Shown here: one piece after another, positions 22,351 through 34,269 of the stretch
Numbering within the stretch: position 1 is the first letter of the stretch
Layout: every line of letters begins with the position of its first letter
NCBI RefSeq assembly: GCF_048569485.1
Contig: NC_134357.1
Span: 62,476,693-62,540,692, forward strand
Length of the DNA: 64,000 nt
Reading direction: 5' to 3'
Origin: Anomaloglossus baeobatrachus
Taxonomy: Eukaryota > Chordata > Amphibia > Anura > Aromobatidae
Notes under the pieces: generated by a model
The model's input: only the letters and a program-made list of their open reading frames with translations
Told to the model about the DNA's origin: nothing
The model's database searches: none
Translations under genes and position numbers: made by a program

Positions 22351-23637
22351 TGTAATATATAAAGCTGAATGTGTGTATGTATGTATGTGTGTCTGGGATT
22401 GGCATCTGCACCGTCGCAGCTACAGCCATAAAATTTTGCACACTCACACGTCTGTACCCCGAGAGTGTCATAGGCTATGTTGTGAGGCGAAATTTTAACC
22501 CCGCGTGTTCCAATTTACCAATCAATTTTGCCCCTATCTACATAATGGGGAAAAAGTGAAACGAAAAGTGTATCCGCACCATCGCATTTACAATCACGAA
22601 ATTTTGCACAGACACCTCATGTGACCCAGGGAACGTCGTAGACTATGTTTTGACAGGAAAATGTAACCCCGCGCTTTACAGTTACTCTCCAAAAAACATG
22701 CCTCCATTAAAGTCAATGGAGCCTAGAACTACAGATTATTAGCAGGAGCTGTGATTGGTTGCTATAGGAACAAAAGACATTCACAGTATAAGAAGCTTAT
22801 ATGTGAGGTAATAAGATGTTGGTGGGGAGACGGATAGAGAGAGACAGAGAGAGACAGACAGAGAGACAGACGGGGAAAGAGACAGACAGAGACAAACGGT
22901 GAAAGAGACAGACAGAGACAGATGGTGAAAGAGACAAACAGAGACAGACGGGGAAAGAGACAGACCTGGAAAGAGACAGACCTGGAAAGAGACAGACCTG
23001 GAAAGAGACAGACCTGGAAAGAGACAGACTTGGAAAGAAACAGATGGGGAAAGAGACAGATGGGGAAAGAGACAGATGGGGAAAGAGACAGACAGACATG
23101 CAGACAGGGACAGAGACAGGCAGACAGGGAAGGATGAGACAGCCAGAGAGACAGACAAAGATAGACGGGGAAAGACACAGACCTTGATAGAGACAGACGG
23201 GGAAAGAGACAGAGAAATAGACAAGGAGACAGACGGGGAAAGAGACAGACCTGAGAAAGAGACAGACCTAGAAAGAGACAGATGGAAAAAGAAACAGAGA
23301 GATAGAGACAGACATAAAAAGAGACAGACAGACACAGGTAGACGGGAAAGAGACAGACGGGGAAAGAGACAGACAGGGAAAGAGACAGACCTGGAAAGAG
23401 ACAGACGGAGCATTACCTGGCCAATTTAGTTAAATCTGTGTGGAATATCTGTGGTGTTGAAATATATGTTGTGAAATGCTTCTATTAGCTTAGTTTTTGC
23501 ATTTTAATAATTACATTTCTATCTATTTGTTTTGTGGTTTTTGTGTGCAGAATACATTTTTGTTAATACATTATATTTTGTTAACAACAGTTATTAACCC
23601 CGGCGAAGCCGGGTAGTACAGCTAGTAGTACAGCTAG
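22351..23637 (+). mobile_element. Non-autonomous Helitron-like element
   Basis: The right end has the Helitron 3' signature: a GC hairpin (cccggcgaagccggg, about 23598-23613) followed about 8 bp later by CTAG and then T. The last 12 bp (tagtacagctag) are doubled, so the exact end is 23625 or 23637. The left end (about 22351, atatataaagctgaatg) resembles 5' ends of such elements but is less certain. Inside are two related segments with aaattttgcaca and taaccccgcg, then a minisatellite. No Rep/helicase gene is present. Confidence 0.65.
22826..23412. repeat. Minisatellite, about 16-17 bp unit
   Basis: Units vary around gagacagacggggaaa (also gagacagacctggaaa and gagacagatggggaaa), about 35 in all. 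The strand bias is extreme (purine-rich plus strand). The open frames on both strands here are artefacts of the repeat. Confidence 0.9.
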
Positions 23638-23639
23638 TA

Positions 23640-24711
23640 GTTAAATACAAAGACAAAGTTACATTTTCATCTTGGCTGAAGGAATGCATAAATCCATATT
23701 ATTATTACAAAGCAATGAAGAGTCAAATAACTACCATTCAGATTGGCGCATAATCACTTCTAGAAGCAAGGTTACAGGAATTACAAGACACAATGTTTTT
23801 TTGACATTGGAGCAATAACATATCCTATGGTTATTTCACCAAGTCATTTCCTTCCGAATGGCGTCAAATGTTACACTTGCCCCGATACATTTTATATAAA
23901 GCGGCATTGCATGATACATAAAATCTATAGCTTAATCAACTTGTTTTTTGCACTCTACGGAGGAAGCAATTGAAGCCGCCACATCCCCTCTCATAATAGC
24001 ACCTTCACTGTAGCTTAAAGAGAAGTCTATTGTTTCCGAGGATAATTGTCGTACATGTTCCACTTATTCCCAGTGTACAAAGTGTTATAATCATTTCAAT
24101 GGTTTTAGAAGCTCCATTGTTAAAGAAAATGAGTTTGTAAGAGCCAGGCGCTCTCAATCACCTTTAATCTAAAAGTGACAAATTAATACTTACTAAATGA
24201 CCTTACTTTTTATACAGATAGATGTCCTTGGTGAATGGAGGCTCATTAGAGGATTAATACATTACATGTAATACAAGACTTCCATAGAGAACTCAAGGAG
24301 CTGTCTCTGTGATTAAACTTCAGCATCAAGACAGATGACAGCGAGGATTTAATAGCAGGAGAAATGTAACAAATCTTGCTCTATATTGGTTAGAATGGCT
24401 GAAGTATTTTAGGTTACAATGTCACAACCATCAATTACCACTAAGGAGAAGTTATGGAGGGCTCTTTCTTAAAACTACTTAACCTTCTGTAGAATACTAA
24501 TGATAAAATTTAGATGTTAAATGACACTTTGAAACATTTACATATAAGGACAGAGTTCCCGATAATATTAGTGGGATGTTTGGGTTATTAAACAATGGAA
24601 ACCCTTGGGGCATTGACTTTCTGCATTGTATAGAGAGATGTATTTGGCAATATTAGGAATCCAGTGTTTTTTGATACTTTGCAGGTTTTCCCACTAGGCT
24701 ACTAACCAAAT
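23640..24711. other. Unassigned, apparently single-copy DNA
   Basis: I see no repeat structure, domain or exon here. It is one of the few stretches that looks like ordinary intergenic or intronic sequence. Confidence 0.4.
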
Positions 24712-24714
24712 GTT

Positions 24715-25430
24715 AACTTATAGGGAATCTGTCACCAGATTTGGCGACTATAAGCTGCGGTCACCACCAGTGATCCCTTATATACAGCGTTATAGAATAC
24801 TGTATATAAGAGTCAAGGCCGCTTTGTATAATGCAAAAAACACTTTTATAATACTCACCTAAGGGAATAGATAAGTCCGATGGGTGTCGCTGCTCTCCTG
24901 TCCGGCGCTTCCTCCGTCTTCTGCAATCTCTGTCCTCCTATCCAGCCCCGTGCATGATACGTCTGGCGTCATTCACAGAGAGGGCTCCATTGCACTCTTG
25001 TGCAGGCGCACTTTGATCTGCCTGGCTGAAGGCAGATCAAAGTCATGTAGTGCGCATTGCGCATGCGCGGGCAGTATTTGACCTTTATTCACACTTGCGC
25101 ATTAAAGTCCTTTGCTCTGAACTCAGCAGGGCAGATCAAAGTGCGCATGCGCAAGAGCGCAATGGAGCCCTCTCTGTGATTGATACCGGACGCGTCATGC
25201 ACAGGACTGGCAGGAGGACGGAGATCACAGAAGATGGAGGAGTAGCCAGAGCAGAGAGCGAAGACTCCCATCGGACCAATCTGCCTCCTAGGTCAGTATT
25301 GAAAAATGTTTTTTACGTTATATAGCATGGCCTGGGCTCTTACATACAGAGTTCTAGAATGCTGTATATAAGAGCTCACCGGTGCTGGCCGCAGCTTTTA
25401 GGGGTCAAATCTGGTGACAGGTTCTCTTTA
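24715..25430. mobile_element. Palindromic MITE with TTAA-like flanks
   Basis: The left end agggaatctgtcaccagattt is mirrored by aaatctggtgacaggttctct on the right, followed by TTAA. The inner arms mirror as well (ctgtatataagag on both sides, cgcactttgatctgcc against ggcagatcaaagtgcg). TTAA targets fit Kolobok or piggyBac relatives. A related end lies at 63940-63965. It is non-coding. Confidence 0.6.
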
Positions 25431-27002
25431 AAGGATTTGTCCACTATTCAGAGAACCCCTTCTCAGTCAGCATGTTTGCCCTGGGTAAAATAACAACATT
25501 TATATTCATCTATGATTCCAACACTATTCTAGCGGTATCAGCACTTCCTCTCCCAGGGTCTCAAGTGACATTGTTGTCACGTGAGGCCTGAGCCCAATCA
25601 GTGCTGGCTTCACTCTCCAAGCATAAAGAGAAAGTGAGCAGCCAGTTGCTGCCCTTACTACTTCTTGATGTTTGATTTGTCTAAAGGTGAGAGAGTGAAG
25701 CCAATTCTGATTGGGCATGGGGCTCACATGATGTAACAATATAACGAGACCCAAAAGAGCGAGTACCGATGTCGCAGACGAGGGGGCCAGACCTCTGCGA
25801 GGGGCTGCGAGGGGATGCTCGGGTCCGGGGCTTCTCCGTGGCTTGAGTGGGAACCGGACCCGGGCTCGCCGCCCACGAGTGAAAAGGGGGGTTTTATTTA
25901 CAAGGGAGGTTGTCTGTGACGCCACCCACGGTGTGTGGTGAGGTACGGCACCACCACTGCAGTTATGGGAGGCCCGGGGAGGTGTAATGGCAGCTGGTTG
26001 TTAACCCCTCTGTGGGTAGGGATGGATGCCCCGGGGCCCAGTGTCTCTGTGCTGAGGAGTGGCGGTGCAGGGACCGGCACACCCGGCCAGGCCGGAGATG
26101 TTACTCACGATAAGAAGAAGTACACAAGTCTTGTGGTAAACTAAAATGATGGTGGCTGGCCTCCGCAGATGGTTGTATCGGTGTCCTCGCCCGGGTGTGG
26201 TAGTTGAGCCTTTCTCCTCTGCACTGTTTGTAGAAAATGGGACTGCCTGGTGTGTAACTCAGGTTCCCGCTCCCGGTTCTTTGTTTGGGAGCCGTGTCCG
26301 TCTGACGCTGACTCGTGGGATCTACAGGCCCTAGCGGTGGCCACTATCCCTTGCTGTGGGTGGTTGTCTACTTTTTGGGACTTAGGTTGGGACAGAACCT
26401 ATAATTCTGCCCTCAATCAGTGAGTTAGCTGGGCCGCTGGTTTTGGTCCCGGCTTCAGGGTCCGAGTACCTCCTTTCTGTGCGTACGGTTTCCGGTCGGT
26501 TCTCCGGTGGCTGCACCGACGAGCCACTACCCTGTCCCGGTCCACTCTGGATCCCCGCAGCCGTCTTCGCGTCTCCTACAGACTATGGCTACCGTCTGCC
26601 ACCTAGCCAGAGGCACCAGGGATCCAACCCTGGCACCGTTCAACTTGAACTCTGCTGGAGTTACACTTAGCTCCAGCCCACCTCCTCTCAACTTGAACTA
26701 CAAACTTGAACTACTTGTTTTCCCTCCCTGGGCTGTCTAGATCCCTAGGTGGGTGTGTCCCAACCGCTTGGTTACGCCCACTGGTGTGCATGTCTTGCCC
26801 TGAGGGGGGGTGACTAGGATTTCAGGTCGGCTGATGTAACCCTTTGAGAACTGGCGGAGTGTGGGGGCCTAAATGTGCGTGTACCTGGTTCTCCAGGGCG
26901 CTACACCGACACTGCTGGAATGGCACTGACACCATAAGCGAGTGTAAGTGCTAAACATGCTCATTAAAGAGCAATTGTCCAAGTAGTGGACAACCCCTTT
27001 AA
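25431..27002. mobile_element. Palindromic MITE split by a GC-rich repeat
   Basis: The left end is aaaggatttgtccactattc; the right end is the inverse (aagtagtggacaaccccttt). Its ends abut TTTAAA on both sides and it touches the previous MITE. The middle is occupied by the GC-rich repeat below. Confidence 0.55.
25733..26911. repeat. GC-rich dispersed repeat, possible solo LTR
   Basis: It starts TGTAACAATATAACG and ends CAGGGCGCTACA, inside the MITE at 25431-27002. It shares the hallmark gtgacgccacccacggt with the copies at 1.3-3.9 kb and, inverted, 41.2-42.4 kb. No target duplication was found, so LTR status is a guess. It is non-coding; the open frames in it share no known domain. Confidence 0.5.
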
Positions 27003-27838
27003 ATAAAAAAAAATCTCTATATTCTCATGCTAGCATTGTTGGATTGGAGTACTTTGGAATTAACGGAGTTATATGGGACTTTGGATTTTTTTTTCACATT
27101 GGGCTAAGAACGTATTGTTAGGTAGTTCTTAACTCTCCTGCTTCCATTAACGTCATGTCAACAGAGCAGCTCTTTCTGTTTCACTCTGCTGTGTCGATGG
27201 GGCCTGTTAGATAGTGAGTCTGGGACCTGTACTACTAAACTCTTTAGGGTGTGTCTGCCTATTCACATGCCTCGCCCCATGGGTGTGTCCCCATATGTTA
27301 TAATGGTGTCTGTTTGTTTCTCACATGGCCAGTGTCTAGAGGTTGCTATTCCTCTGGAAGGATTCTCTGAGAGAAAGTTGATCCGCTTGTCGTGACGCCA
27401 TGCTGATTGATAGCTGGCTCCCCACATTTAGGCAGCGGGGAGCCGGTTGTCAATCAGCATGACAGTCAATCAGCATGACATTGTTAATGGTGCCCTGTTG
27501 ACAGAGCAGAATTGAAGAGAAGAATCTGCTCTGCTGAGGTGACATTACCAGAAGAAAGATAATCGCCGTCATGAGCGGTTCATGACTACTCTGAGCAAAG
27601 AAAGATCGCTGCCGCGCCATTACAGTCAGCTAGTTAGCAACTACCCACCAGTAAGTTCTTAGACACCTACAACAAATAAGTCCCCTATAACTAGAAATCA
27701 GCTGAATGGAACCAGTACATGTGTATATATTTAAATAAATAAATATATAGCCAGCGAGACATTTACCTGGCAGTGGCCACTACTGGAGAAATGTAGAATT
27801 ACATTGCATCATTCATGAAGCCCTACCATGAGCTTTTT
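27003..27838. other. Unassigned, MITE debris
   Basis: The stretch 27150-27700 resembles the MITE at 58798-62831 (tcagcatgaca, gctctgctgaggtgaca, agctagttagcaacta). No gene was recognised. Confidence 0.4.
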
Positions 27839-28775
27839 AGTACAGACCAAAAGTTTGGACACACCTTCTCATCTCTAGAACAACTGTTAAGAAGAGACTT
27901 TGTGCAGCAGACCTTCATGGTAAAATAGCTGCTAGGAAACCAACTGCTAAGGACAGGCAACAAGCAGAAGAGACTTGTTTAGGCTAAAGAACACAAGGAA
28001 TGGACATTAGACCAGTGGAAATCTGTGCTTTGGTCTGATGAGTCCAAATTTGAGATCTTTGGATCCAACCACCGTGTCTTTGTAGAAAAGGTGAATGGAT
28101 GGACTCTACATGGCTGGTTCCCACCGTGAAGCATGGAGGAGGAGGTGTGATGGTGTGGGGGTGCTTTGCTGGTGACACTGTTGGGGATTTATTCAAAATT
28201 GAAGGCATACAGAACCAGCATGCCTACCACAGCATCTTGCAATGGCGTGCTATTCCATCCGGTTTGCATTTAGTTGGCCCATCATTTATTTTTCAACAGG
28301 ACAATGACACCAAACACACCTCCAGGCTGTGTAAGGGCTATTTGACAAAGAAGAAGAGTGTTGGGGTGCTATGCCAAATGACCTGGCCTCCACAGTCATC
28401 AGACCTGAACCCAATCGAGGTGGTTTGGGGTGAACTGGACCCCAGAGTATAGGCAAAAGGGCCAACAAGTGCTAAGCATCTCTGGGAACTCCTTCAAGAC
28501 TGTTGGAAAACCATTTCCGGTGTCTACCTCTTGAAGCTCATCAAGAGAATGCCAAGAGTGTGCAAAGTAGTAATGAAAGCAAAAGGTGGCTACTTTGAAG
28601 ACCCTAGAATATAGGACATATTTTCAGTTGTTTCACACTTTTTTAAATATTTCATTCCACATGTGTTAATTCATAGTTTTGATGCCTTCAATGCGAATCT
28701 ACAATTTTCAGAGTCCTGAAAATAAAGAAAACTCTTTGAATGAGAAGGTGTGTCCAAACTTTTGGTCTGTACTGT
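27839..28775 (+). mobile_element. Internally deleted Tc1 element, third family (copy B, 937 bp)
   Basis: The terminal repeats match copy A at 15944-16690. The same deletion joint is present: the terminal repeat is followed at once by catctctagaacaactgttaag, which removes the 5' untranslated part and the DNA-binding domain. The catalytic region is retained, more completely than in copy A. A (TA)n tract follows the right end. Confidence 0.85.
27960..28452 (+). pseudogene. Tc1 transposase remnant (catalytic part only)
   Basis: Upstream, the codons for KSVLWSDESKFEIFGSN hold the first catalytic aspartate. A frame change follows near 28090. A 117-codon frame (28099-28452) then carries KHGGGGVMVWGCFAGD, FQQDNDTKHT with the second aspartate, and SSDLNPIEVVWGEL with the glutamate. 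The DNA-binding N-terminus is absent, so no functional enzyme can be made. Confidence 0.8.
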
Positions 28776-28780
28776 ATATG

Positions 28781-28781
<1 letters not shown>

Positions 28782-28848
<67 letters not shown>
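28782..28848. repeat. (TA)n microsatellite
   Basis: TA repeats lie immediately right of the Tc1 derivative. Confidence 0.95.
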
Positions 28849-29689
28849 AATAATGTAACGTGAGTGTCTTAATATGCTCGACAACTGCCATCTCATTCAG
28901 CACCATTCCCATCAAAGGTGTATCTAGAATCTGATGTGCAAAATTTGTATATGGGTCCCCAACTGCATGTTGGTCAAATGTATGGGCCAATCTAGATCCT
29001 ATAAAGAGATACATGTTCACAAGCTATATAATAATGTCCCCCATCCTGTAATAAAGTCCCTGATACTTTTATTTAAAAATGTCCCCCATCCTTCCTGTAT
29101 TAAGCTCCTTCATCACAGTCATTTTCAGGTACAATGTCCCCAATTCTAGGCCCCTTCCAGTAACAATGTCCCCAATATTGGGCCCTTTCCAGTAATAATG
29201 TCACCTTTCCCAGGTTCCCTTTCTGTAATAATGTTCCCAAGCCTGGGTCCCTTCCCGTAGTTATCTACTTTATCCGTCCCTATCTGGTATAATGTTATTC
29301 ATCCTGGGCAAGGCCAGCGTCACCAACCGGCATACCTGGGCAAGTGACAGCACAGGACCCTGGACAAATGGGGAAGGGGGCACTCACCGCCAGCAGAGGA
29401 TGCATATCCAACTGATATAGGCGCTGGTGTTGGCAGGCACCCCTCGTTTACGGGTTGGTCGCAGTTGCACCCTCTGCAACTGTGATAATTACATCCTTTT
29501 TTACGATTAGTTTTTGAGTGACGTCACCGCTCTTCAGACTATCTGTATCACTCTATGCTCTGTCTTTGACCCAGAAATCTCTTTTACAATTGAAACCTTT
29601 GGGACCTCGTTCTGCTGTTCCCTAGGCTTACATTAGAAAAGTTACTTCTGGGTCTCGCAGAGCACAGAGAGATATAGAGAGTCTGAAGG
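28849..29689. repeat. Degenerate minisatellite and unassigned DNA
   Basis: Between about 29025 and 29290, phrases such as aatgtccccaattctaggcc and taataatgt recur about every 37-40 bp, an old decayed tandem array. The remainder to the hAT element was not assigned. Confidence 0.5.
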
Positions 29690-30084
29690 GCGGTGACTAG
29701 TGATGAGCGAGTATGCTTGTTACTACTCGGTACTCGCACGAGTATCACTGTACTCGGGCTACTCGGTGGGGACCGAGTAATCTCGCGATACTCGTGCTGT
29801 ACTCGTGGTCTTCATCCCTGCATGTTGGCGCTCTTTTGAGAGCCAGCCCTCATGCAGGGATTGGCTGGCAGACCACTGCAATGCCACAGCCCTGTTAGTT
29901 GTGGAATTGCAGTGATTGGCCGGCTCGCACAGCGTGACTGAGCCTTTATACCGGCGGGCGCGCTGTGCTCTGCACACAGCCATCCAGACAGTCAGTGCAG
30001 GGAGAGTGTCGCTGCTTCAGGGAAAGGTTTGCGGCCCTTTATAGCTATTTCCGTAGCAGGGCTGCAAACAGTGTGACCAGAAGT

Positions 30085-30300
30085 CCTTCTCAGGACTATT
30101 CTAGTTGTATACAGGCAGGCAGGGTATAGCCAGGTCGGAGTACAGTAGCAGAGTCCTTCTCAGGACTATTGTTGCTGTATACAGGCAGGGTATAGCAAGG
30201 TCGGAATACAGGCTAGTGACCAGAAGAGTCCTTGTCAGGACTATTGTAGCAGTATACAGGCAGGCAGGCAGGCAGGCAGGGTATATAGCCATTCCTAGTG
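30085..30300. repeat. Tandem repeat in the hAT 5' region (about 60-65 bp unit)
   Basis: Three units contain agtccttctcaggactattgt and gtatacaggcagg. They lie in the non-coding leader of the hAT element. Confidence 0.8.
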
Positions 30301-30364
30301 GTGACCGTATACCAGCCTTCATCATATCTGTGGCTGGTGTACACAGTCTAAAACAGTCCAGATA

Positions 30365-30725
30365 GTGTCAGACTTCTCAGTAATTTTTTCTCCTAAAAAC
30401 CTGTTAGGTTCTTATTGCGTCCGTGCTTGCATTTAAAAACCGCACGTGTGTGCCTGTCGGTGGCAGCGTACAGGTGCACTTGTGTGCGTTTTTCACAAAC
30501 TATTATTATATAACGCACAAGTCTAGTGTATAATACACGTCAGTCAGCAGCGGCTGATAGTGTCAGACTTCTCAGTAATTTTTTCTCCTAAAAACCTGTT
30601 AGGTTCTTAGTGCGTCCGTGCTTGCATTTAAAAACCGCACGTGTGTGCCTGTCGGTGGCAGCGTACAGGTGCACGATTTGCACAAACTTGGATATAACGC
30701 ACAAGTCTAGTGAATACACGTCAGC
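30365..30725. repeat. Two direct repeats of about 190 bp in the hAT 5' region
   Basis: The phrase gtgtcagacttctcagtaat at about 30366 and 30557 begins two copies, each running through cgtgcttgcatttaaaaacc and gtgtgcctgtcggtggcagc. They precede the transposase start. Confidence 0.8.
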
Positions 30726-30738
30726 ACAGCATTGCAAA

Positions 30739-33700
30739 ATGCGCAAGGGCGTTGGCAAGGAACAAGGAAGTGGACGTGATGGTGGTGCAGGCAGAGGCTG
30801 AGGTCGTTGGCAAGCTCTAATTTCGCCACAACAAAGGGCCACATCTAGTCGCTCGCACGTCTTGTCCCAAATTCTTGGGGACCGCAGCAGTACACCGCTC
30901 TTGAACCAAGACCAGTGTCAACAGGTTGTTAGTTGGATAGCGGATAATGCTTCCAGCCAGATTGGCACCACTACAAACACTCTGTCTTCCACACGGTCAA
31001 GTGTCAGTAGCCGTGATACTGCACCGCACATTTCAGAACCTGATCCTCCTTCCTACCACAAGGCTGAGTACACGTCCTCGGACATTACTGATCCCACACT
31101 TGGACACTCGGAAGAGCTGTTCACGTTTCCATTCGCACATTCTGGCCTCTCGCCAGCTCATGTTGAAGTGGGTCATGAGGAGATCGTATATACAGATGCC
31201 CAAATATTTGAGCAGCCACGTTCTCACGAAGTTGGCAACGTGTCTCAACAAGGGGTGGACGATGATGAGACACAATTGTCAGGAAGTCAGGAGGAGGAGC
31301 AGGGTGCGGAAGAGGAAGACGACGTGGTGGATGATCCAGTAACTGACCCAACCTGGCAGGAGGATATGCAGAGCGAGGACAGCAGTGCACAGGGGGAGGG
31401 AGGCGTAGCATCCCAACAAGCAGTAAGAAGCAGGATGGTGGCTCCAGGCAGAAGTCAGGCAACCGTTCCCCGGAACAACAACACGACACAAGGTGCCTGT
31501 ACAAATGTTAGGTCTTCCCGAGTCTGGCAGTTTTTTAAGTTGGCTCCAGATGATTCTAAAAAGGCCATATGCAACACCTGCCGTGCCAGCATCAGCAGGG
31601 GTACCAAAACTAGCAGCCTGACCACCACCAGCATGATCAGGCACATGTCAGCCAAGCACCCGACTTTGTGGGAAGTACAACAGAGTCGAGGAGCAGTGCT
31701 TGCTGATGTCACTGCTACGTCTTCGCTGGTTGTGCATGCGAGCCAATCCCCTGTCCATGCTGCCTGCGAACAAGCCTCCTCCGGTCCTGCACCTGCAGTT
31801 GCCTACGCAGAAATAACACCATCATCAAGCACGTCCTTGTCCCAGCGCAGCGTTCAGTTATCCATTCAGCAAACCTTTGAACGCAGGCGCAAATACACTG
31901 CCAACGCCCCACATGCCACAGTTCTAAATGCTAACATTTTGCGACTGCTTGCGCTGGAAATGTTGCCTTTTAGGCTGGTGAAGACAGAAGCATTCCGCGA
32001 CCTGATGGCGGCAGCTGTCCCACGTTACTCGGTCCCCAGCCGCCACTATTTCTCCCGGTGTGCCGTCCCCGCGTTGCATAACCACGTGTCACAAAACATC
32101 ACACGTGCCCTGAACAACGCTGTTTCCCCCAAAGTTCCACCTAACCACAGACACGTGGACAAGTGCTTGTGGGCAAGGCCGCTACATCTCGTTGACGGCA
32201 CACTGGGTTAATATTGTGGAAGCTGGGACCCAGTCTGAGCGAGGGACGGAACACGTCCTTCCCACACCAAGGTTTGCAGGCCCTACCTCAGTCAGGGTTT
32301 CACCCACACTCTACAGCTCCGGAATGTCATGCTCTTCAGCCTCCTCCTCCTCCTGCGCATCCTCATCCACTGTACCCTCCACACCAGTCCCAAGCTGGAA
32401 GCACTGCAGCACTGCCTCGGCGAAGCGGCAACAGGCTGTGCTGAAGCTAATCTGCATAGGTGACAAACCCCACAATGCAGAAGAGGTGTGGACAGCTCTG
32501 AAACAGCAGGCAGATCACTGGCTCACACCTCTGAACCTAAAGCCAGGAAAGGTCGTGTGTGACAATGGCCGGAACCTGGTGGCGGCTTTGAGGCGAGGCC
32601 AGCTGACACATGTTCCATGCGTGGCCCATGTGCTCAACCTCGTGGTTCAGCGGTTTCTAAAGTCATACCCAGAGCTGTCTGATCTGCTGGTAAAAGTTCG
32701 CCGCCTGTCTGCACATTTTCGAAAGTCACCTACTGCTTCAGCCGGCCTTGCCGGCTTTCAGCGCCGTTTGCATCTTCCGGCTCACAGACTGGTGTGTGAT
32801 GTCCCCACGCGTTGGAATTCAACTCTGCACATGTTGGTCAGGATATGTGAGCAGAAGAGGGCAGTTGTTGAGTACCTGCATCACCTAAGCCGTCGGGAAA
32901 TGGGTCAAACTCCACACATAACACCTGAGGAGTGGAGATGGATGTCCGACCTATGTACCATCCTCCAAAACTTTGAGGACTCCACCAAGATGGTGAGTGG
33001 TGATGACGCCATTATTAGCGTCACCATACCGCTACTCTGCCTTCTAAAACGGTCTCTGCTCAAAAACAAACATGATGCATTGCAGGCGGAGCGCGATGAG
33101 TTGCAGCAAGAAACAGTAGTGGGTGTGGGTGATAACACACAGCCCAGCCTCGTCTCATCACAACGTGCAGTGGAGGACTATGACGAGGAGGAGGATGAAG
33201 ACATGGAGCAACTCTCCGGCCAAATTGAGGATATGACATGCACACCAGTCATATCCTCGGTTCAGCGTGGCTGGCCAGAGGACAGGGTAGATGAGGAGGA
33301 GGAGGAGGAGGAGGAGGAGGAGGAGGACAGCATGTTCAGTCATCGTGTTGGTCAGGCTACTGAAGTCCTGGCTGTTAAGAGTCTGGCGCACATGGCTGAC
33401 TTTATGGTAAGCTGCCTGTCTCGTGACCCTCGCGTTAAGAACATCTTGGCCGACAATCATTACTGGTTGGTAACACTGTTAGACCCACTCTACAAGGAGA
33501 ACTTTATGTCTCTTATTCCCGAGGCGGAGAGGTCAACCAAAATGCAGCAGTTCCGGAAGGCCATAGTCACGGAAGTAGGCAAAGCATTCCCCTCACAAAA
33601 CGCTAGCGGCACAGGTCAGGAATCAGTGGACAACCAAGGCGTACAGCCGAGAGAGGCACAAGTCCAATCCGCCAGAGGTAGGGGAACAGTCTTTAAGATG

Positions 33701-34084
33701 TGGGACAGTTTTCTCAGCCCCTCACGTACCACAGCCCCTGAGGTGCGGGGTAGTGCCACAAGAAATCCTAAGTTTGCCTAGATGCTTAAGGAGTACCTTG
33801 CAGATCGAACAACTGTACTCCGACATTCCTCTGTGCCTTACAATTATTGGATATCCAAGGTGGACACGTGGCATGAATTGGCTCTCTACGCCTTGGAAGT
33901 CCTGGCCTGCCCTGCCGCTAGCGTTTTGTCAGAGCGTGTTTTTAGTGCCGCAGGTGGAATCATTACAGATAAACGCACCCGCCTGTCAACTGAAAATGCT
34001 GACAGGCTGACTCTGATCAAGATGAACAAGGGTTGGATTGGGCCAGACTTCACCACACCACCAGCAAATGAGAGCGGAATTTAA
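30739..34084 (+). pseudogene. hAT transposase with BED zinc finger, broken
   Basis: The likely start is ATG 30739 (MRKGVGKEQGSG). A TGA at 30799-30801 stops it early, where the family most likely has CGA. Reading on, 30862-32211 encodes an acidic stretch, then a BED finger (CNTC, later RHMSAKH) and the start of the catalytic domain. A frame change near 32180-32211 leads to 32192-33778 with LTAHWVN, CDNGRN (probable first catalytic aspartate), C-VAH-LNLVVQ and RWNS. A glutamate run is coded by (GAG)n at about 33295-33327. A TAG at 33779-33781 precedes, in the same frame, the hATC dimerisation part (SERVFSAAG). With three breaks, no full protein is expected. ZBED-type genes are domesticated relatives, but this copy sits in an intact element, so it is a transposon gene. 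Confidence 0.85.
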
Positions 34085-34269
34085 AGTTTGTAACGGGAAT
34101 TTGCCATGTACCTCCACTCACCCATGGGTACACACTTCTGGACTTTGGATAATCGCTAGACTGCTCCTCCTTCTCCTCATGCGCCACCATGATGACCGTT
34201 ACAATAGTTAGGCCTTTGTTTCAGGTATACCCCCAGTGGTAAATTTTTTTGCCCATTCTTTGCAGAATG

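Noticed and set aside
22762-23429. Ser/Leu-rich and Arg/Glu-rich frames on opposite strands
   Set aside because: They are products of the GAGACAGAC minisatellite.
29025-29290. Possible coding exon (open frame at 28934-29149)
   Set aside because: The frame follows a decayed 37-40 bp tandem repeat.
31033-33460. Minus-strand frames across the hAT transposase
   Set aside because: The plus strand has clear BED, RWNS and hATC motifs; the minus frames have none.
30862-34084. Domesticated ZBED-type host gene
   Set aside because: The coding region lies between intact hAT ends with a perfect 8-bp duplication and has three breaks, so it is a transposon copy.
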